Origin: Scybalousia_A sp045221575
Lineage (GTDB): Bacteria > Bacteroidota > Bacteroidia > Bacteroidales > P3
DNA: 64,000 nt
NCBI GenBank assembly: GCA_045221575.1
Contig: JBGUWU010000024.1
Coordinates: 1-64,000, forward strand
Direction of reading: 5' to 3'
A program made the position numbers and the translations under genes. Below the pieces are notes generated by a model. It was not told the origin of the DNA. It did no database searches and was given only the letters and a program-made list of their open reading frames with translations. Each line of letters begins with the position of its first letter. Position 1 is the stretch's first letter. Positions 52,322 to 61,420 of the stretch are shown here, in pieces.

Positions 52322-54169
52322 ATGTGTGGTATAGTTGGATATTTGGGGACTAGAGATGCATTCCCTATTCTTATAAAAGGATTACATCGTTTGGAATATA
52401 GAGGTTACGACTCTGCAGGTGTAGCCTTAGTTGATGAAGATGGAAATCTTAATGTTTATAAAACAAAAGGAAAAGTTTCCAATTTAGAAGACTATTGTAG
52501 GGATAAAAATATTAAAGGTACGGTAGGAATTGCTCATACTCGTTGGGCAACTCATGGAGAGCCTTCTGATAAAAATGCTCACCCACACTATTCTCAAAGT
52601 AAGAATATAGCCTTAATTCATAATGGAATCATAGAAAACTATCTTACATTAAAAAAGTTCTTGATTTCTAAAGGTTATGAGTTTAAAAGCGAAACAGATA
52701 CTGAGGTTCTTGTACAACTGATAGAGTATATGATGCAAGAGCATAAACTTTCTTTGTTTGATGCAGTTTATCAAGCATTAACACAAGTAACAGGCGCTTA
52801 TGCAATAGGAGTTATTGAAAAAAATAATCCAGATATTCTCATCACAGCACGAATAGCTTCTCCATTGATTATTGGAGTTGGAGAAAATGAATATTTGCTT
52901 GGTTCAGATGCATCTCCTATCGTGGAATACACAAAGAACGTTATCTATCCTGAAGACCGACAAGTAATAAAAATAGAGAGAGGCAAAGGAGTTGAAATTC
53001 ACTCCTTGGACAACGAAAAATTGATTAAACCAGAGATAAAGCAAATACAACTATCTTTAGATGATATAGAAAAGGGAGGATTTGACCATTTTATGCTTAA
53101 AGAGATATTTGAGCAACCAAAGAGTCTTGCTCTTTGTATGAATGGACGTCTTCAAAGAGAACAAAAAGAAATAATTCTTAACGGAATACAAGAATATGGT
53201 GATGTATTTGCAAAAGCAAGAAGAATACTTATTAGTGCTTGTGGAACTTCTTGGCATGCTGGCTTAATAGGAAAGTATCTTTTTGAAACACTTTGTAGGA
53301 TTCCTGTCGAGGTAGAGGTTGCTTCTGAGTTCCGTTATAGAAATCCTGTTATTTATTCTGATGATGTTCTTATAGCAATATCTCAATCTGGAGAAACAGC
53401 AGATACTCTTGCAGCGATGGAACTTGCAAAAAAACAAGGAGCATTTATTTATGGTATCTGTAATGTTGTAGGTTCTTCTGTAGCACGTCTTACTGACAGT
53501 GGAACTTATACTCATGCTGGTCCGGAAATAGGTGTTGCTTCTACAAAAGCTTTTACCACACAAGTATGTGTTCTTGCTATGACAGCACTTGCTTTAGCTA
53601 AGAAAATGAAAACGATAACTGATGAAGAATATCATAGAATTGTTTCTGAACTTTGCAATATTGAAACAAAGATAGAGAAGATTCTTGAAAAAGTAGATGA
53701 GATAAAAGAAATCTCAAAGATATTTACTTATGCAAGAAACTTCCTTTACTTAGGTAGAGGTTTCAATTATCCTGTTGCAATGGAAGGTGCTTTGAAACTA
53801 AAAGAGATATCTTATATCCATGCAGAAGGTTATCCTGCAGCAGAAATGAAACACGGTCCTATAGCCTTAATAGATGAAGAAATGCCAATTGTTGTTGTTG
53901 CTCCACATTATAAGATGTACAATAAGATATTAAGTAATGTTCAAGAAGTAAAAGCAAGAAAAGGAAGAATTATTGCTATTGTAACAGAAGGAGATGTGGA
54001 AATTAAAAAGCAAGCGGACTACGTTATAGAGATACCTGAAACTGAAGAATGTTTATCTCCACTTCTTACAGTTATACCTCTTCAACTTCTTTCTTATTAC
54101 ATAGCAATTGCAAAAGGAAGAAATGTTGATCAACCTCGTAACCTTGCAAAATCAGTAACAGTAGAATAA
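52322..54169 (+). CDS. glmS: Glutamine-fructose-6-phosphate aminotransferase (isomerizing)
   Basis: Makes glucosamine 6-phosphate for peptidoglycan and LPS. The Ntn glutaminase half begins MCGIVGYLG (Cys2 nucleophile after Met removal) with HTRWATHGEPSDKNAHPH; two SIS sugar-isomerase domains follow (ISACGTSWHAGLIGKYLFE, SQSGETADTLAAMELAK, LGRGFNYPVAMEGALKLKE). It ends PRNLAKSVTVE, the family's usual C-terminus. At 615 residues it is standard. A short heptamer repeat (54173-54190) follows directly. Confidence 0.98.
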   Translation: MCGIVGYLGTRDAFPILIKGLHRLEYRGYDSAGVALVDEDGNLNVYKTKGKVSNLEDYCRDKNIKGTVGIAHTRWATHGEPSDKNAHPHYSQSKNIALIHNGIIENYLTLKKFLISKGYEFKSETDTEVLVQLIEYMMQEHKLSLFDAVYQALTQVTGAYAIGVIEKNNPDILITARIASPLIIGVGENEYLLGSDASPIVEYTKNVIYPEDRQVIKIERGKGVEIHSLDNEKLIKPEIKQIQLSLDDIEKGGFDHFMLKEIFEQPKSLALCMNGRLQREQKEIILNGIQEYGDVFAKARRILISACGTSWHAGLIGKYLFETLCRIPVEVEVASEFRYRNPVIYSDDVLIAISQSGETADTLAAMELAKKQGAFIYGICNVVGSSVARLTDSGTYTHAGPEIGVASTKAFTTQVCVLAMTALALAKKMKTITDEEYHRIVSELCNIETKIEKILEKVDEIKEISKIFTYARNFLYLGRGFNYPVAMEGALKLKEISYIHAEGYPAAEMKHGPIALIDEEMPIVVVAPHYKMYNKILSNVQEVKARKGRIIAIVTEGDVEIKKQADYVIEIPETEECLSPLLTVIPLQLLSYYIAIAKGRNVDQPRNLAKSVTVE

Positions 54170-54205
54170 TAAAAATTAGAAATTAGTAATAGAACTTTTT
54201 AATCT

Positions 54206-54643
54206 ATGAGAAAGAAAGTAGTTATAGTTGTTTTGTCTTTATTGTTTATCTTACCTAATATAAAGGCTCAAGATTGGGGGATAGGTGCAAGATTAGGATA
54301 TTGGGAAGATATGGCTTACTCTTTGGACGTGAAGAAATACAATATTAACTCTTCTTTGGAGTTTATTGGAACTTATTACGACAACAATAATATTGAATTT
54401 ACTTTTCTTTATGAATGGAAGACAAAGTTTTGTAAGCATTTTGACTTCTACTATGGTTATGGAGCAAGTGTTGGAGATTGGGATAATGATTTAGGTTTTG
54501 GACTTAATGGAGTATTAGGAGTAGAATATTTTATTCCTTTGACAAAGTTCAGCCTTGCAGTTGATTGGGTTCCACAATTAAGACTTATACCCGAAAGAGA
54601 TTTTATGGGTAATTTATCTTTTATTATCAAATACTATTTTTAA
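54206..54643 (+). CDS. Small outer-membrane beta-barrel-like protein, hypothetical
   Basis: A 145-residue exported protein. Signal peptide ending NIKAQ, then short alternating strands: GIGARLGYWEDMAYSL, LEFIGTYYDNNNIEFTFLYE, CKHFDFYYGYGASVG, GFGLNGVLGVEYFIPL and a final aromatic strand ending IIKYYF. This fits a small 8-strand barrel of the OmpX/OmpW size class. Function unknown. A composite repeat follows its stop directly. Confidence 0.68.
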   Translation: MRKKVVIVVLSLLFILPNIKAQDWGIGARLGYWEDMAYSLDVKKYNINSSLEFIGTYYDNNNIEFTFLYEWKTKFCKHFDFYYGYGASVGDWDNDLGFGLNGVLGVEYFIPLTKFSLAVDWVPQLRLIPERDFMGNLSFIIKYYF

Positions 54644-54644
54644 T

Positions 54645-54768
54645 AATTAGAAATTAGAAATTAGAAATTGCAGGGAAGTCCCTGCTGGCAATAATGCATA
54701 ACGACTAATATTTAATCGTTAATCCGCAATTTCTAATTACTAAGTTCTAATTACTAATTTCTAATTAA
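54645..54768 (+). repeat. Composite repeat: heptamers around a core, inverted ends
   Basis: Left heptamers (ATTAGAAATTAGAAATT, 54647-54669), a core with the palindrome CAGGGAAGTCCCTG (54671-54684) and a module TGCTGGCAATAATGCATAAC ... TAATCGTTAATCC (54683-54725), then inverted heptamers (GCAATTTCTAATTACTAA ..., 54726-54768). The left and right ends are inverse copies, giving a MITE-like outline. The module recurs at 56128-56172. The element fills the gap before the HD gene. Confidence 0.8.
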
Positions 54769-54780
54769 ACTAAGTGTATT

Positions 54781-55995
54781 ATGGCTGAGAATAAATGCAA
54801 GATAATCAACGATCCTGTTTATGGGTTTATTAGTATTCCCAAAGAGGAGTTGTATGATTTAATTCAGAGTCCATATATTCAGCGATTAAGACGTATAAAA
54901 CAGCTTGGACTTAGCAATCTTGTATATCCTGGAGCAGAACATACACGTTTTTCTCATTCTATCGGTGCAATGCATCTTATGTCTCAAGCTTTAACTGTTT
55001 TAAAAGAGAAAGGAGAAAGCATAACGGAAGAAGAGAGTCTTGCTTCTTTGGAAGCTATACTTCTGCATGATATAGGACATGCTCCTTTTTCTCATTGCTT
55101 AGAGAGTTTCTTTTTCGATTGTTCTCATGAGGAATTGTCTTTGCAGTTTATGAAAGAACTAAAAGTAAGTAAGACTGTTATAGATATATTCTCAGACAAA
55201 TATGAAAAAGGTTTTCTGCATGAGTTAGTTTCTTCTCAAGTAGATACAGATCGATTGGATTATCTTACAAGAGATAGTTTCTTTACAGGAGTAAGTGAGG
55301 GCGTAATAGGAACAGATAGAATATTAAAGATGTTCTCTGTTTATAATGATGAGTTAGTAATAGATGAAAAAGGTATATATTCTATAGAGAAGTTTATTAT
55401 CTCACGACGTTTGATGTATTGGCAAGTGTATATGCACAAAACGGTTGTCGGTGCGGATTGCTTATTACAGAATATATTAAAGAGAGCAAAGTTTTTGGCA
55501 GAGAATAATGATTTGTGTGTTGAAGAGTTTCCTATAACAGAGCATTTAAGATATTTCTTAGAACAAGGAACAAGAACGATTAATGACAAGCAAGCGATAG
55601 AACATTATATCCTTTTAGATGATACAGATATATGGTCATCGATAAAAGTATGGACATTACATAAAGATAGGATACTTTCGTTGTTATCTAAGAAGTTAGT
55701 CAATAGAGATTTGGGGCACTTGAAAATACAACAACAGCCTTTCAGTCCTGATGATTTAGAACAGAAAAGACTATCTTTGAAAAATAAGTATAACAATGAA
55801 TTTTCTTTACAGGAGATAGAAGAATATTTCTCTGCAACTAATGAATTGCACAATAGAGCTTATAGTTTTGACGATAGGAAGATAAATATATTATATAAGA
55901 ATGGTGAGATAAAAGAAATATATGAAGCTTCAGACCAATTAGATAAAAACTTTCTATCTAAATATATTAGAAAATACTACTACTACTTTATTTAA
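54781..55995 (+). CDS. HD-superfamily phosphohydrolase
   Basis: A 404-residue cytoplasmic protein of the dNTPase-like HD family. The opening KIINDPVYGFISIPKEELYD, LIQSPYIQRLRRIKQLG, YPGAEHTRFSHSIGAMHL and AILLHDIGHAPFSHCLE give the His, His-Asp metal site, with the distal Asp in SSQVDTDRLDYLTRDS. The C-terminal part is less conserved. Substrates may be dNTPs or other nucleotides. In other Bacteroidales a similar gene is often next to lipid A genes; here recO follows. Confidence 0.9.
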   Translation: MAENKCKIINDPVYGFISIPKEELYDLIQSPYIQRLRRIKQLGLSNLVYPGAEHTRFSHSIGAMHLMSQALTVLKEKGESITEEESLASLEAILLHDIGHAPFSHCLESFFFDCSHEELSLQFMKELKVSKTVIDIFSDKYEKGFLHELVSSQVDTDRLDYLTRDSFFTGVSEGVIGTDRILKMFSVYNDELVIDEKGIYSIEKFIISRRLMYWQVYMHKTVVGADCLLQNILKRAKFLAENNDLCVEEFPITEHLRYFLEQGTRTINDKQAIEHYILLDDTDIWSSIKVWTLHKDRILSLLSKKLVNRDLGHLKIQQQPFSPDDLEQKRLSLKNKYNNEFSLQEIEEYFSATNELHNRAYSFDDRKINILYKNGEIKEIYEASDQLDKNFLSKYIRKYYYYFI

Positions 55996-56224
55996 TTAGA
56001 AATTAGAAATTGGGGTGGCTTCAAAGAAGACGGCCAAATTACTTTCATTAATTAGTAATTAATGAATAATGAGAAATTATTAATTAGTAATAAGCGAAGA
56101 TGTAGAAACACACTTGCAGGCAGTAATGCTGACAATAACGCATAGCGACTAAGATTTGTAATCGTTAATCCCAAAATTACTAATTAATTTCTAATTTCTA
56201 ATTACTAATTTCTAATTATTAATT
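55994..56224 (+). repeat. Composite repeat between HD gene and recO
   Basis: Starts at the HD stop codon with heptamers. Then come module 1, GGGGTGGCTTCAAAGAAGAC ... CCAAATTACT (56012-56044), more heptamers, module 2, TGCTGACAATAACGCATAGC ... TAATCGTTAATCC (56128-56172), and inverted heptamers to 56224, where the recO stop codon (TAG) is formed. Module 1 has an inverted copy at 56837-56868 and module 2 a direct copy at 54683-54725. Confidence 0.82.
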
Positions 56225-56805
56225 AGGTGTAGGATTTCTTGTGATTGTATTTGTTTGTGATTTGTTATATGTTCTTTGTAAAATTCTAAAAACAAAGATA
56301 ATCTGTCATTTCTTTCTTGTTTAGATGATGTAAAAGGAGAAAGATTGTTGGGCTCAAAGCCTAATATCTTTGCAAATTCATATAAAAAAAACAGATGAAA
56401 GTCTTTCATTTCCTTGTCTGTTTTATTGTTTAGGTCAATAATAGAATCATAAAGAAAAGAATATATATTCTCGTCTTTCATCTCTTCTCTTAGAGACAGG
56501 ATTATTACTTCAGTGATGAAAAAGACCAAAGAGGATTTAATGATATTACAGTAAATATTGTTGAGATTTTCCAGAATGCTCACCTCCTTTAGTTGAGATA
56601 TATTGCTTTTATTATTAACGTATGCAACAATATTCAGTAACTGCATTGGTTGAAAAAGAGAGGAATGAATAGTAGCATTCTTTTTTCTTCCACCTTTAAT
56701 AATAAAAGATTTAAGGCCCCAATCTTTAGTGTAGATTTGCACGATGTTGCTACTTTCCCTATAAGGAATAGACTTTAATACTATGCCTTCTGTTTTCTCT
56801 AACAT
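56212..56805 (-). CDS. recO: DNA repair protein RecO
   Basis: RecFOR mediator that helps load RecA onto gapped DNA. N-terminal OB fold (TEGIVLKSIPYRESSNIVQIYTKDWGLKSFIIKGGRKK) followed by a helical domain (FFITEVIILSLREEM ... LFFLYEFAKILGFEP). At 197 residues it is shorter than the roughly 240 of typical RecO proteins, and no zinc-binding cysteine cluster is present. The stop codon lies inside the flanking repeat, and inverse copies of one repeat module lie on both sides of the gene. Confidence 0.9.
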   Translation of the reverse strand: MLEKTEGIVLKSIPYRESSNIVQIYTKDWGLKSFIIKGGRKKNATIHSSLFQPMQLLNIVAYVNNKSNISQLKEVSILENLNNIYCNIIKSSLVFFITEVIILSLREEMKDENIYSFLYDSIIDLNNKTDKEMKDFHLFFLYEFAKILGFEPNNLSPFTSSKQERNDRLSLFLEFYKEHITNHKQIQSQEILHLINN

Positions 56806-56810
56806 TTAAA

Positions 56811-56911
56811 AGCCACCCCAATCTCTAATTACTTGCAGTAATTTGGCTGTCTTCTTCGAATCCACCCCAATTACTAATTTCTAATTCTTAATTATCTAAT
56901 TATTAATATTT
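56811..56911 (-). repeat. Module 1 plus heptamers between recO and porZ (inverted)
   Basis: On the minus strand: heptamers, then GGGGTGGATTCGAAGAAGAC ... CCAAATTACT (56868-56837), then GTAATTAGAGATTGGGGTGG. The 32-base module agrees with 56012-56043 at 29 positions but in opposite orientation, so recO is bracketed by inverted repeats. The array runs to the porZ stop codon. Confidence 0.8.
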
Positions 56912-59285
56912 TTCCGCAGGCTTTAGTTGTTGCTCCTTCGTTATCTGCGTAAGAGAAAATATAATAAACACCTGAACCTACTCTTTGACCATTAAAGTTT
57001 TTTCCGTCCCAAACAGCTTGTCCTCCCATAGACTTTAGGTGTGCTACTTCTCTACCATTAGCGTCAGTTATTCTAATATCAGAGTCTTTAACAAAGCCTT
57101 TGATAGCAATATCTCCAAAGTAATCTTCTCTAACAGGATTAGGGAAAGCAACAAGCTTTACTTCTTCTTCGTATGCAGGAGTAGCGTCAGAACGATATGA
57201 GATAAGTCCTCTGTCAGTACCAATAAAGACTTCGCCTGTGATAGGGTGAGAAGCCATACATATAATTTTGTTTGATAGAAGAGGGGAGTTTTCTGCAGTG
57301 AAGTGCATTATTTCTTTATCTCCGTTGGCAGAAAGAACATATACACCATTTCTTTCTGTTCCTACCCATTTTCTGTTAGCTCCATCTACCATTATACATT
57401 GAATGTCTTCAAAGCTTAGCAAATATTGTGCTTCTATGCCTTCAGTATAGACTATATTATTGCATTCTATAGGTGCAGTTAAGCCAGCACCATTAAAAGC
57501 ATTATCTAATGAATAGATGACTTTTATTCCTTTTTCTGTACCAATCCAAATCTCACCTTCAAGATCTTGTACCATACAGTTGAGTTTGTCTGTTTTAAGT
57601 AAAGAACCGTTGTTAGGGTCTATGTATTTTGTGCTAAGACTATCGTTGTTTAATATTATACATTTACCATTGATGCTATAAATCAAACGATAGTGTCTTA
57701 ACTTATCTTCTAATATGTCTTTTATCTGGTCGCTGCTGGTGAAGAAGTTGGTTGTGTTAAATCCTCCCCAAAGACCTCTGTAGTTTAAGTAAGAGAAACC
57801 ATAATCGACCAAAGAACTTGCTACAAGTAGGTTGCCTGATTTGTCATATTCTACACCTGCTATACGATATGTTCCCCAATAAGGATAAATATAGTTATTT
57901 GTATTTGTACTATCAAATAGATTTATCAAAGTATCATCTTTTATTTCCCAAATACCATCATGCCAAGATGCTGCCATTATATGTTTTTCATCATTAGGGT
58001 CTATTGCTATGTCTATAACATCATATAAATTCTTTGGGTTTGCTTCTAAATACCTGTCCTTATATACAGTCCACCAATAAGCACCATTATATATATACAC
58101 ATTACCGCTTAAATAGCGGTTGTTAAGTGTTGCTGTTCTTCCACCAGGAGCGAGATATAATTTACCTTCGCTTGTAAATTCCATATTGTATGAATCGGTG
58201 GTTAAAGGTCCAATAGGAAAAGTTATGTCAGATGGAACAATAGTGTCTTTGTCTGCAAAATACATATAGTTAGGAACACATATAAGCCCTTGATGAGTAT
58301 GAGCAATCCACAAATTGTTATTTTCTAAAAGAGCATCTTTGTAATCAACTTTAGAACCTTTCACAGGGTGATTAGACTCTGAAACAGTAAATTTTTGATT
58401 AAAGTTTGTATCATAAACAACAAGACCTTCCCAATTTCCTATAATAACTCCTTCCTCAAAAGTTCTTATGTATGGTATATAAGTTGAAGATATAAGAGTG
58501 TCCATTGTATTTCCATCATACTTAAAAACCATATCATTAGTACTTGTTCCAGTGTAAGCACTAATAAGTAGTTTATTTTTTCCAAGTCTTCCAATAAACT
58601 TAATTTCTCGCTTAGAAGAAAGGTTTGTTGCTCCTTCTCCTCCAAGAAGAACTCTGTGCCAAGATTGGTTTGCTGCAAGAGTGTTGTAATTCTTATAAGC
58701 CCAAAGCAAACCTTCTCCTGTTCCAACAAAAAATGCTGTATCGTTACTGATAATACTATTTACAGCTATAGCAGAAGAGTTTTCTCCTACAAACCAAGTG
58801 TCGAATATCTCGTGTCGTTCTAAGTCTATAACAACAACACCGAAGCCACAAGCCAAGAAAGCTTTGTTGTCAACAAAATAAATGCTGTTTATGGTTTTGT
58901 TTCCTTCTATAAAACGGTTCTTTATGTCAGGGATATTATAAACAATATCGTTCTGAAAAATATCAACATTTGCGTTGTCGTAGGCTATTACAGTTGTTTT
59001 GCTAAGACTATCAAAGCCAACAACACCAATACCTGCATCTGACAAACCTTGAACTTTAGAAAGAGTCTTAGATTCTCCTGTTTTAGGATTGTAATAAAAA
59101 AAGGAAGAAGGACAAGCAACTAAAACTTCTTCATCTGCTTTTACTACATTATGAGTACGGTAATAGGATAAATGTTCTCTCCATTTTCCTATTGCTACAT
59201 TCTGAGATTTGTATTGACCGAAGGCATTTCCTACACTTATTAGTATAGAACATAACATTAAGACAACAAAAGCTCTTTTGTTCAT
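56892..59285 (-). CDS. porZ: Type IX secretion system protein PorZ
   Basis: Surface subunit of the T9SS attachment complex with PorU, PorV and PorQ; in Porphyromonas gingivalis it binds A-LPS. Signal peptide, then IGKWREHLSYYRTHNVVKAD, the usual PorZ opening, and two seven-blade beta-propellers (about 30-700; for example VQDLEGEIWIGTEKGIKVI, HPITGEVFIGTDRGLISYR). A final sorting-domain-like module (about 712-797) follows: LVAFPNPVREDYFGDIAIKG, RITDANGREVAHL, GQRVGSGVYYIFSY. At 797 residues it matches the family. Confidence 0.92.
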   Translation of the reverse strand: MNKRAFVVLMLCSILISVGNAFGQYKSQNVAIGKWREHLSYYRTHNVVKADEEVLVACPSSFFYYNPKTGESKTLSKVQGLSDAGIGVVGFDSLSKTTVIAYDNANVDIFQNDIVYNIPDIKNRFIEGNKTINSIYFVDNKAFLACGFGVVVIDLERHEIFDTWFVGENSSAIAVNSIISNDTAFFVGTGEGLLWAYKNYNTLAANQSWHRVLLGGEGATNLSSKREIKFIGRLGKNKLLISAYTGTSTNDMVFKYDGNTMDTLISSTYIPYIRTFEEGVIIGNWEGLVVYDTNFNQKFTVSESNHPVKGSKVDYKDALLENNNLWIAHTHQGLICVPNYMYFADKDTIVPSDITFPIGPLTTDSYNMEFTSEGKLYLAPGGRTATLNNRYLSGNVYIYNGAYWWTVYKDRYLEANPKNLYDVIDIAIDPNDEKHIMAASWHDGIWEIKDDTLINLFDSTNTNNYIYPYWGTYRIAGVEYDKSGNLLVASSLVDYGFSYLNYRGLWGGFNTTNFFTSSDQIKDILEDKLRHYRLIYSINGKCIILNNDSLSTKYIDPNNGSLLKTDKLNCMVQDLEGEIWIGTEKGIKVIYSLDNAFNGAGLTAPIECNNIVYTEGIEAQYLLSFEDIQCIMVDGANRKWVGTERNGVYVLSANGDKEIMHFTAENSPLLSNKIICMASHPITGEVFIGTDRGLISYRSDATPAYEEEVKLVAFPNPVREDYFGDIAIKGFVKDSDIRITDANGREVAHLKSMGGQAVWDGKNFNGQRVGSGVYYIFSYADNEGATTKACGKILIIR

Positions 59286-59298
59286 AGTTGTTTTGTTT

Positions 59299-60372
59299 TT
59301 ATTCTATGCTTTCTTTCAATCTTTCTGCATTCTCTGCTAATTGCAAAGCGTCTAATATGTCTTGAATATCACCGTCCATAAAAGCCTGAAGATTATAGCT
59401 TGTATAGTTTATTCTATGGTCAGTTATTCTTGACTGAGGATAGTTATAAGTTCTTATCTTTGCACTTCTATCGCCTGTACTAACCATTGTCTTTCTTTTT
59501 GCAGAGATGCCGTCAAGATATTTAGAATACTCTTTCTCAAATAAACGAGTACGTAAAACAGTCATAGCCTTTTCTAAGTTCTTTACTTGAGATTTTTGAT
59601 CTTGGCAAGAAACGACAATACCTGTAGGTATGTGAGTAAGACGTATTGCAGAGTATGTAGTATTAACACTTTGACCACCAGGGCCTGATGCACAGAAAAT
59701 ATCTTTACGAATATCGCTCATTTTTAAATCAACATCAAACTCTTCTGCCTCTGGTAAAACAACAACACTTGCTGCTGAGGTATGTACTCTTCCTTGTGTC
59801 TCGGTTTGAGGTACTCTTTGCACGCGATGAACACCACTCTCATATTTCATTTGACCATAAACACCGTCTTTGCCACTAACATTGATAACTATTTCTTTAT
59901 ATCCTCCTGAAGTACCTGCTGTATAATCTACAATCTCTGCTTTCCAACCTCTTTTTTCAAAGTATTTCATATACATACGGTACAAATCTCCAGCAAAGAT
60001 ACTTGCTTCATCTCCACCTGTTCCTGCTCTTATCTCAAAAATAGCATTCTTGTCATCTTGAGGATCTTTTGGTATAAGCATAAGACGAATATCTTCTTCC
60101 ATCTTTTCTTTCTTTACGGCAAGTTCATTAAGTTCTTCTTTTGCCATATCTCTAAAGTCTTCGTCTTTCTCTGTTTCTAATACATGCTTAGCATTATCTA
60201 TATTAGATAAAACGTCTTTATATTGGTGATAAGCAGTTATTATAGGTTCTAAGTCCTTATATTCTTTGTTCAATTTAACATAGTTTTTCATATCATTAAC
60301 TATGTTTGGGTCTTGAACCTTTTGTTCAATCTCAAGATATTTCTTGTTTATCGCTTCTAATTTGTCTAACAT
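59299..60372 (-). CDS. prfA: Peptide chain release factor 1
   Basis: Reads UAA and UAG. Codon-recognition region RVQRVPQTETQGRVHTS (PxT motif of RF1), the peptidyl-hydrolysis loop CASGPGGQSVNTT with GGQ, and IRTYNYPQSRITDHRINYTS. At 357 residues it is standard length. It lies 13 bases before porZ in the same direction. The usual partner gene for GGQ methylation (prmC) is not in the window. Confidence 0.97.
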   Translation of the reverse strand: MLDKLEAINKKYLEIEQKVQDPNIVNDMKNYVKLNKEYKDLEPIITAYHQYKDVLSNIDNAKHVLETEKDEDFRDMAKEELNELAVKKEKMEEDIRLMLIPKDPQDDKNAIFEIRAGTGGDEASIFAGDLYRMYMKYFEKRGWKAEIVDYTAGTSGGYKEIVINVSGKDGVYGQMKYESGVHRVQRVPQTETQGRVHTSAASVVVLPEAEEFDVDLKMSDIRKDIFCASGPGGQSVNTTYSAIRLTHIPTGIVVSCQDQKSQVKNLEKAMTVLRTRLFEKEYSKYLDGISAKRKTMVSTGDRSAKIRTYNYPQSRITDHRINYTSYNLQAFMDGDIQDILDALQLAENAERLKESIE

Positions 60373-60399
60373 CGTTATTCCCTTGTTTATGAGTAAAAA

Positions 60400-61410
60400 T
60401 TAATCTTCTCTTGTTAAAGAGTTTATTATTTGTTTGCCGTTTTCGTCTGGTATGATTTTAAAACCAAAGTTGATGTCTGTTTTAAGGCTTCCATCAGCAT
60501 TGATCCCTTTGATAGCAACAACATTAACATAGATATTGTTCTTTTCATCTAAACGCATAAACCTATCACCGTTGAAATACTTTAACATTTCTTCAAAGTT
60601 GTCGTTAGCAACGGTATTTTTGCCTTGCATATCAAAGTATTTTATTTTGTCTTTTGTGCATGTGATCAAAGAAATGTCGGTTTGTTTAACTCTTTGTTCT
60701 CCTTTTGAAGTTGAGAAAACAAGAACATCATCAACTAAGTCATCATTCTTATAAGTAAATTCTTGTGCTATTCTTCCATCAGAGTGATAAATAGACCACA
60801 AACCTTCTTTTTTCCCTTGAATATAGTCTCCTTTGATACGGATTTTTTTATTTGGAAAATATTCTATGTATTCTCCATTTAAAACATCATCTTTATACAC
60901 TGCAGTATAGTAACCATAGGTCTGCAAACTTTTATAAAACTGACCATTACGAACTCCTGCTACGTATGAAGTTACTTGTATAAGGTCTTTTCCGTCATCA
61001 TCGTAAAGCTTTTCTTGCCCATGTTTTTTATTATCTTTATACTCTACTTCAGTTATTCTTTTACCTTTTTCGTTATAGTATTTCCAAGTGCCTTGTTTTT
61101 GTTTCTCTACATAATTACCCTCTGCTTGCACCTTGCCATTAGGAAATAAGAGCCAAGTATGAGTGTTCTTGCCTTTGTCAGTAAAGTAATTTTTTATAGT
61201 TACCCTACCTTTGCTGTCATAGTAGTAGAAAGTATCTATAGGATAGTCATCTTTGTAAGTGCCTTCCATAGTTTTACTGCCATTCTTAGCCGTTTTAACC
61301 CAATGACCTTGCTTTCTACCTTGGTTATCGGTGATATTCTGTGCCATAACGCCGTTGCAAATAAATATTATAGCACCTAAACAAACAATTATAGAGTATA
61401 TTCTTTTCAT
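60400..61410 (-). CDS. Exported MORN-repeat protein (YwqK-like)
   Basis: A 336-residue protein with a signal peptide ending GVMAQ and about seven MORN-type-2 repeats (residues 30-235): GRKQGHWVKTAKNGSKTMEG, NGKVQAEGNYVEKQKQGTWK, NKKIRIKGDYIQGKKEGLWS. The C-terminal 100 residues are unlike MORN. Some databases label such proteins YwqK antitoxins; here the signal peptide and length argue for an envelope protein instead. Function unknown. It lies 27 bases before prfA. Confidence 0.82.
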   Translation of the reverse strand: MKRIYSIIVCLGAIIFICNGVMAQNITDNQGRKQGHWVKTAKNGSKTMEGTYKDDYPIDTFYYYDSKGRVTIKNYFTDKGKNTHTWLLFPNGKVQAEGNYVEKQKQGTWKYYNEKGKRITEVEYKDNKKHGQEKLYDDDGKDLIQVTSYVAGVRNGQFYKSLQTYGYYTAVYKDDVLNGEYIEYFPNKKIRIKGDYIQGKKEGLWSIYHSDGRIAQEFTYKNDDLVDDVLVFSTSKGEQRVKQTDISLITCTKDKIKYFDMQGKNTVANDNFEEMLKYFNGDRFMRLDEKNNIYVNVVAIKGINADGSLKTDINFGFKIIPDENGKQIINSLTRED

Positions 61411-61420
61411 AAATCTGTTA

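Noticed and set aside
56212..56805. recO truncated by the repeat
   Set aside because: The C-terminal helix before the stop still lines up with the end of typical Bacteroidota RecO; the protein is short overall but its end is not obviously cut off.
40843..56911. CRISPR array
   Set aside because: Units are 7 bases, contiguous and A/T-rich, without 25-40-base repeats, unique spacers or cas genes.
60400..61410. Antitoxin of a toxin-antitoxin pair (YwqK label)
   Set aside because: It has a signal peptide and many MORN repeats, and no toxin gene is adjacent; treated as an envelope protein.
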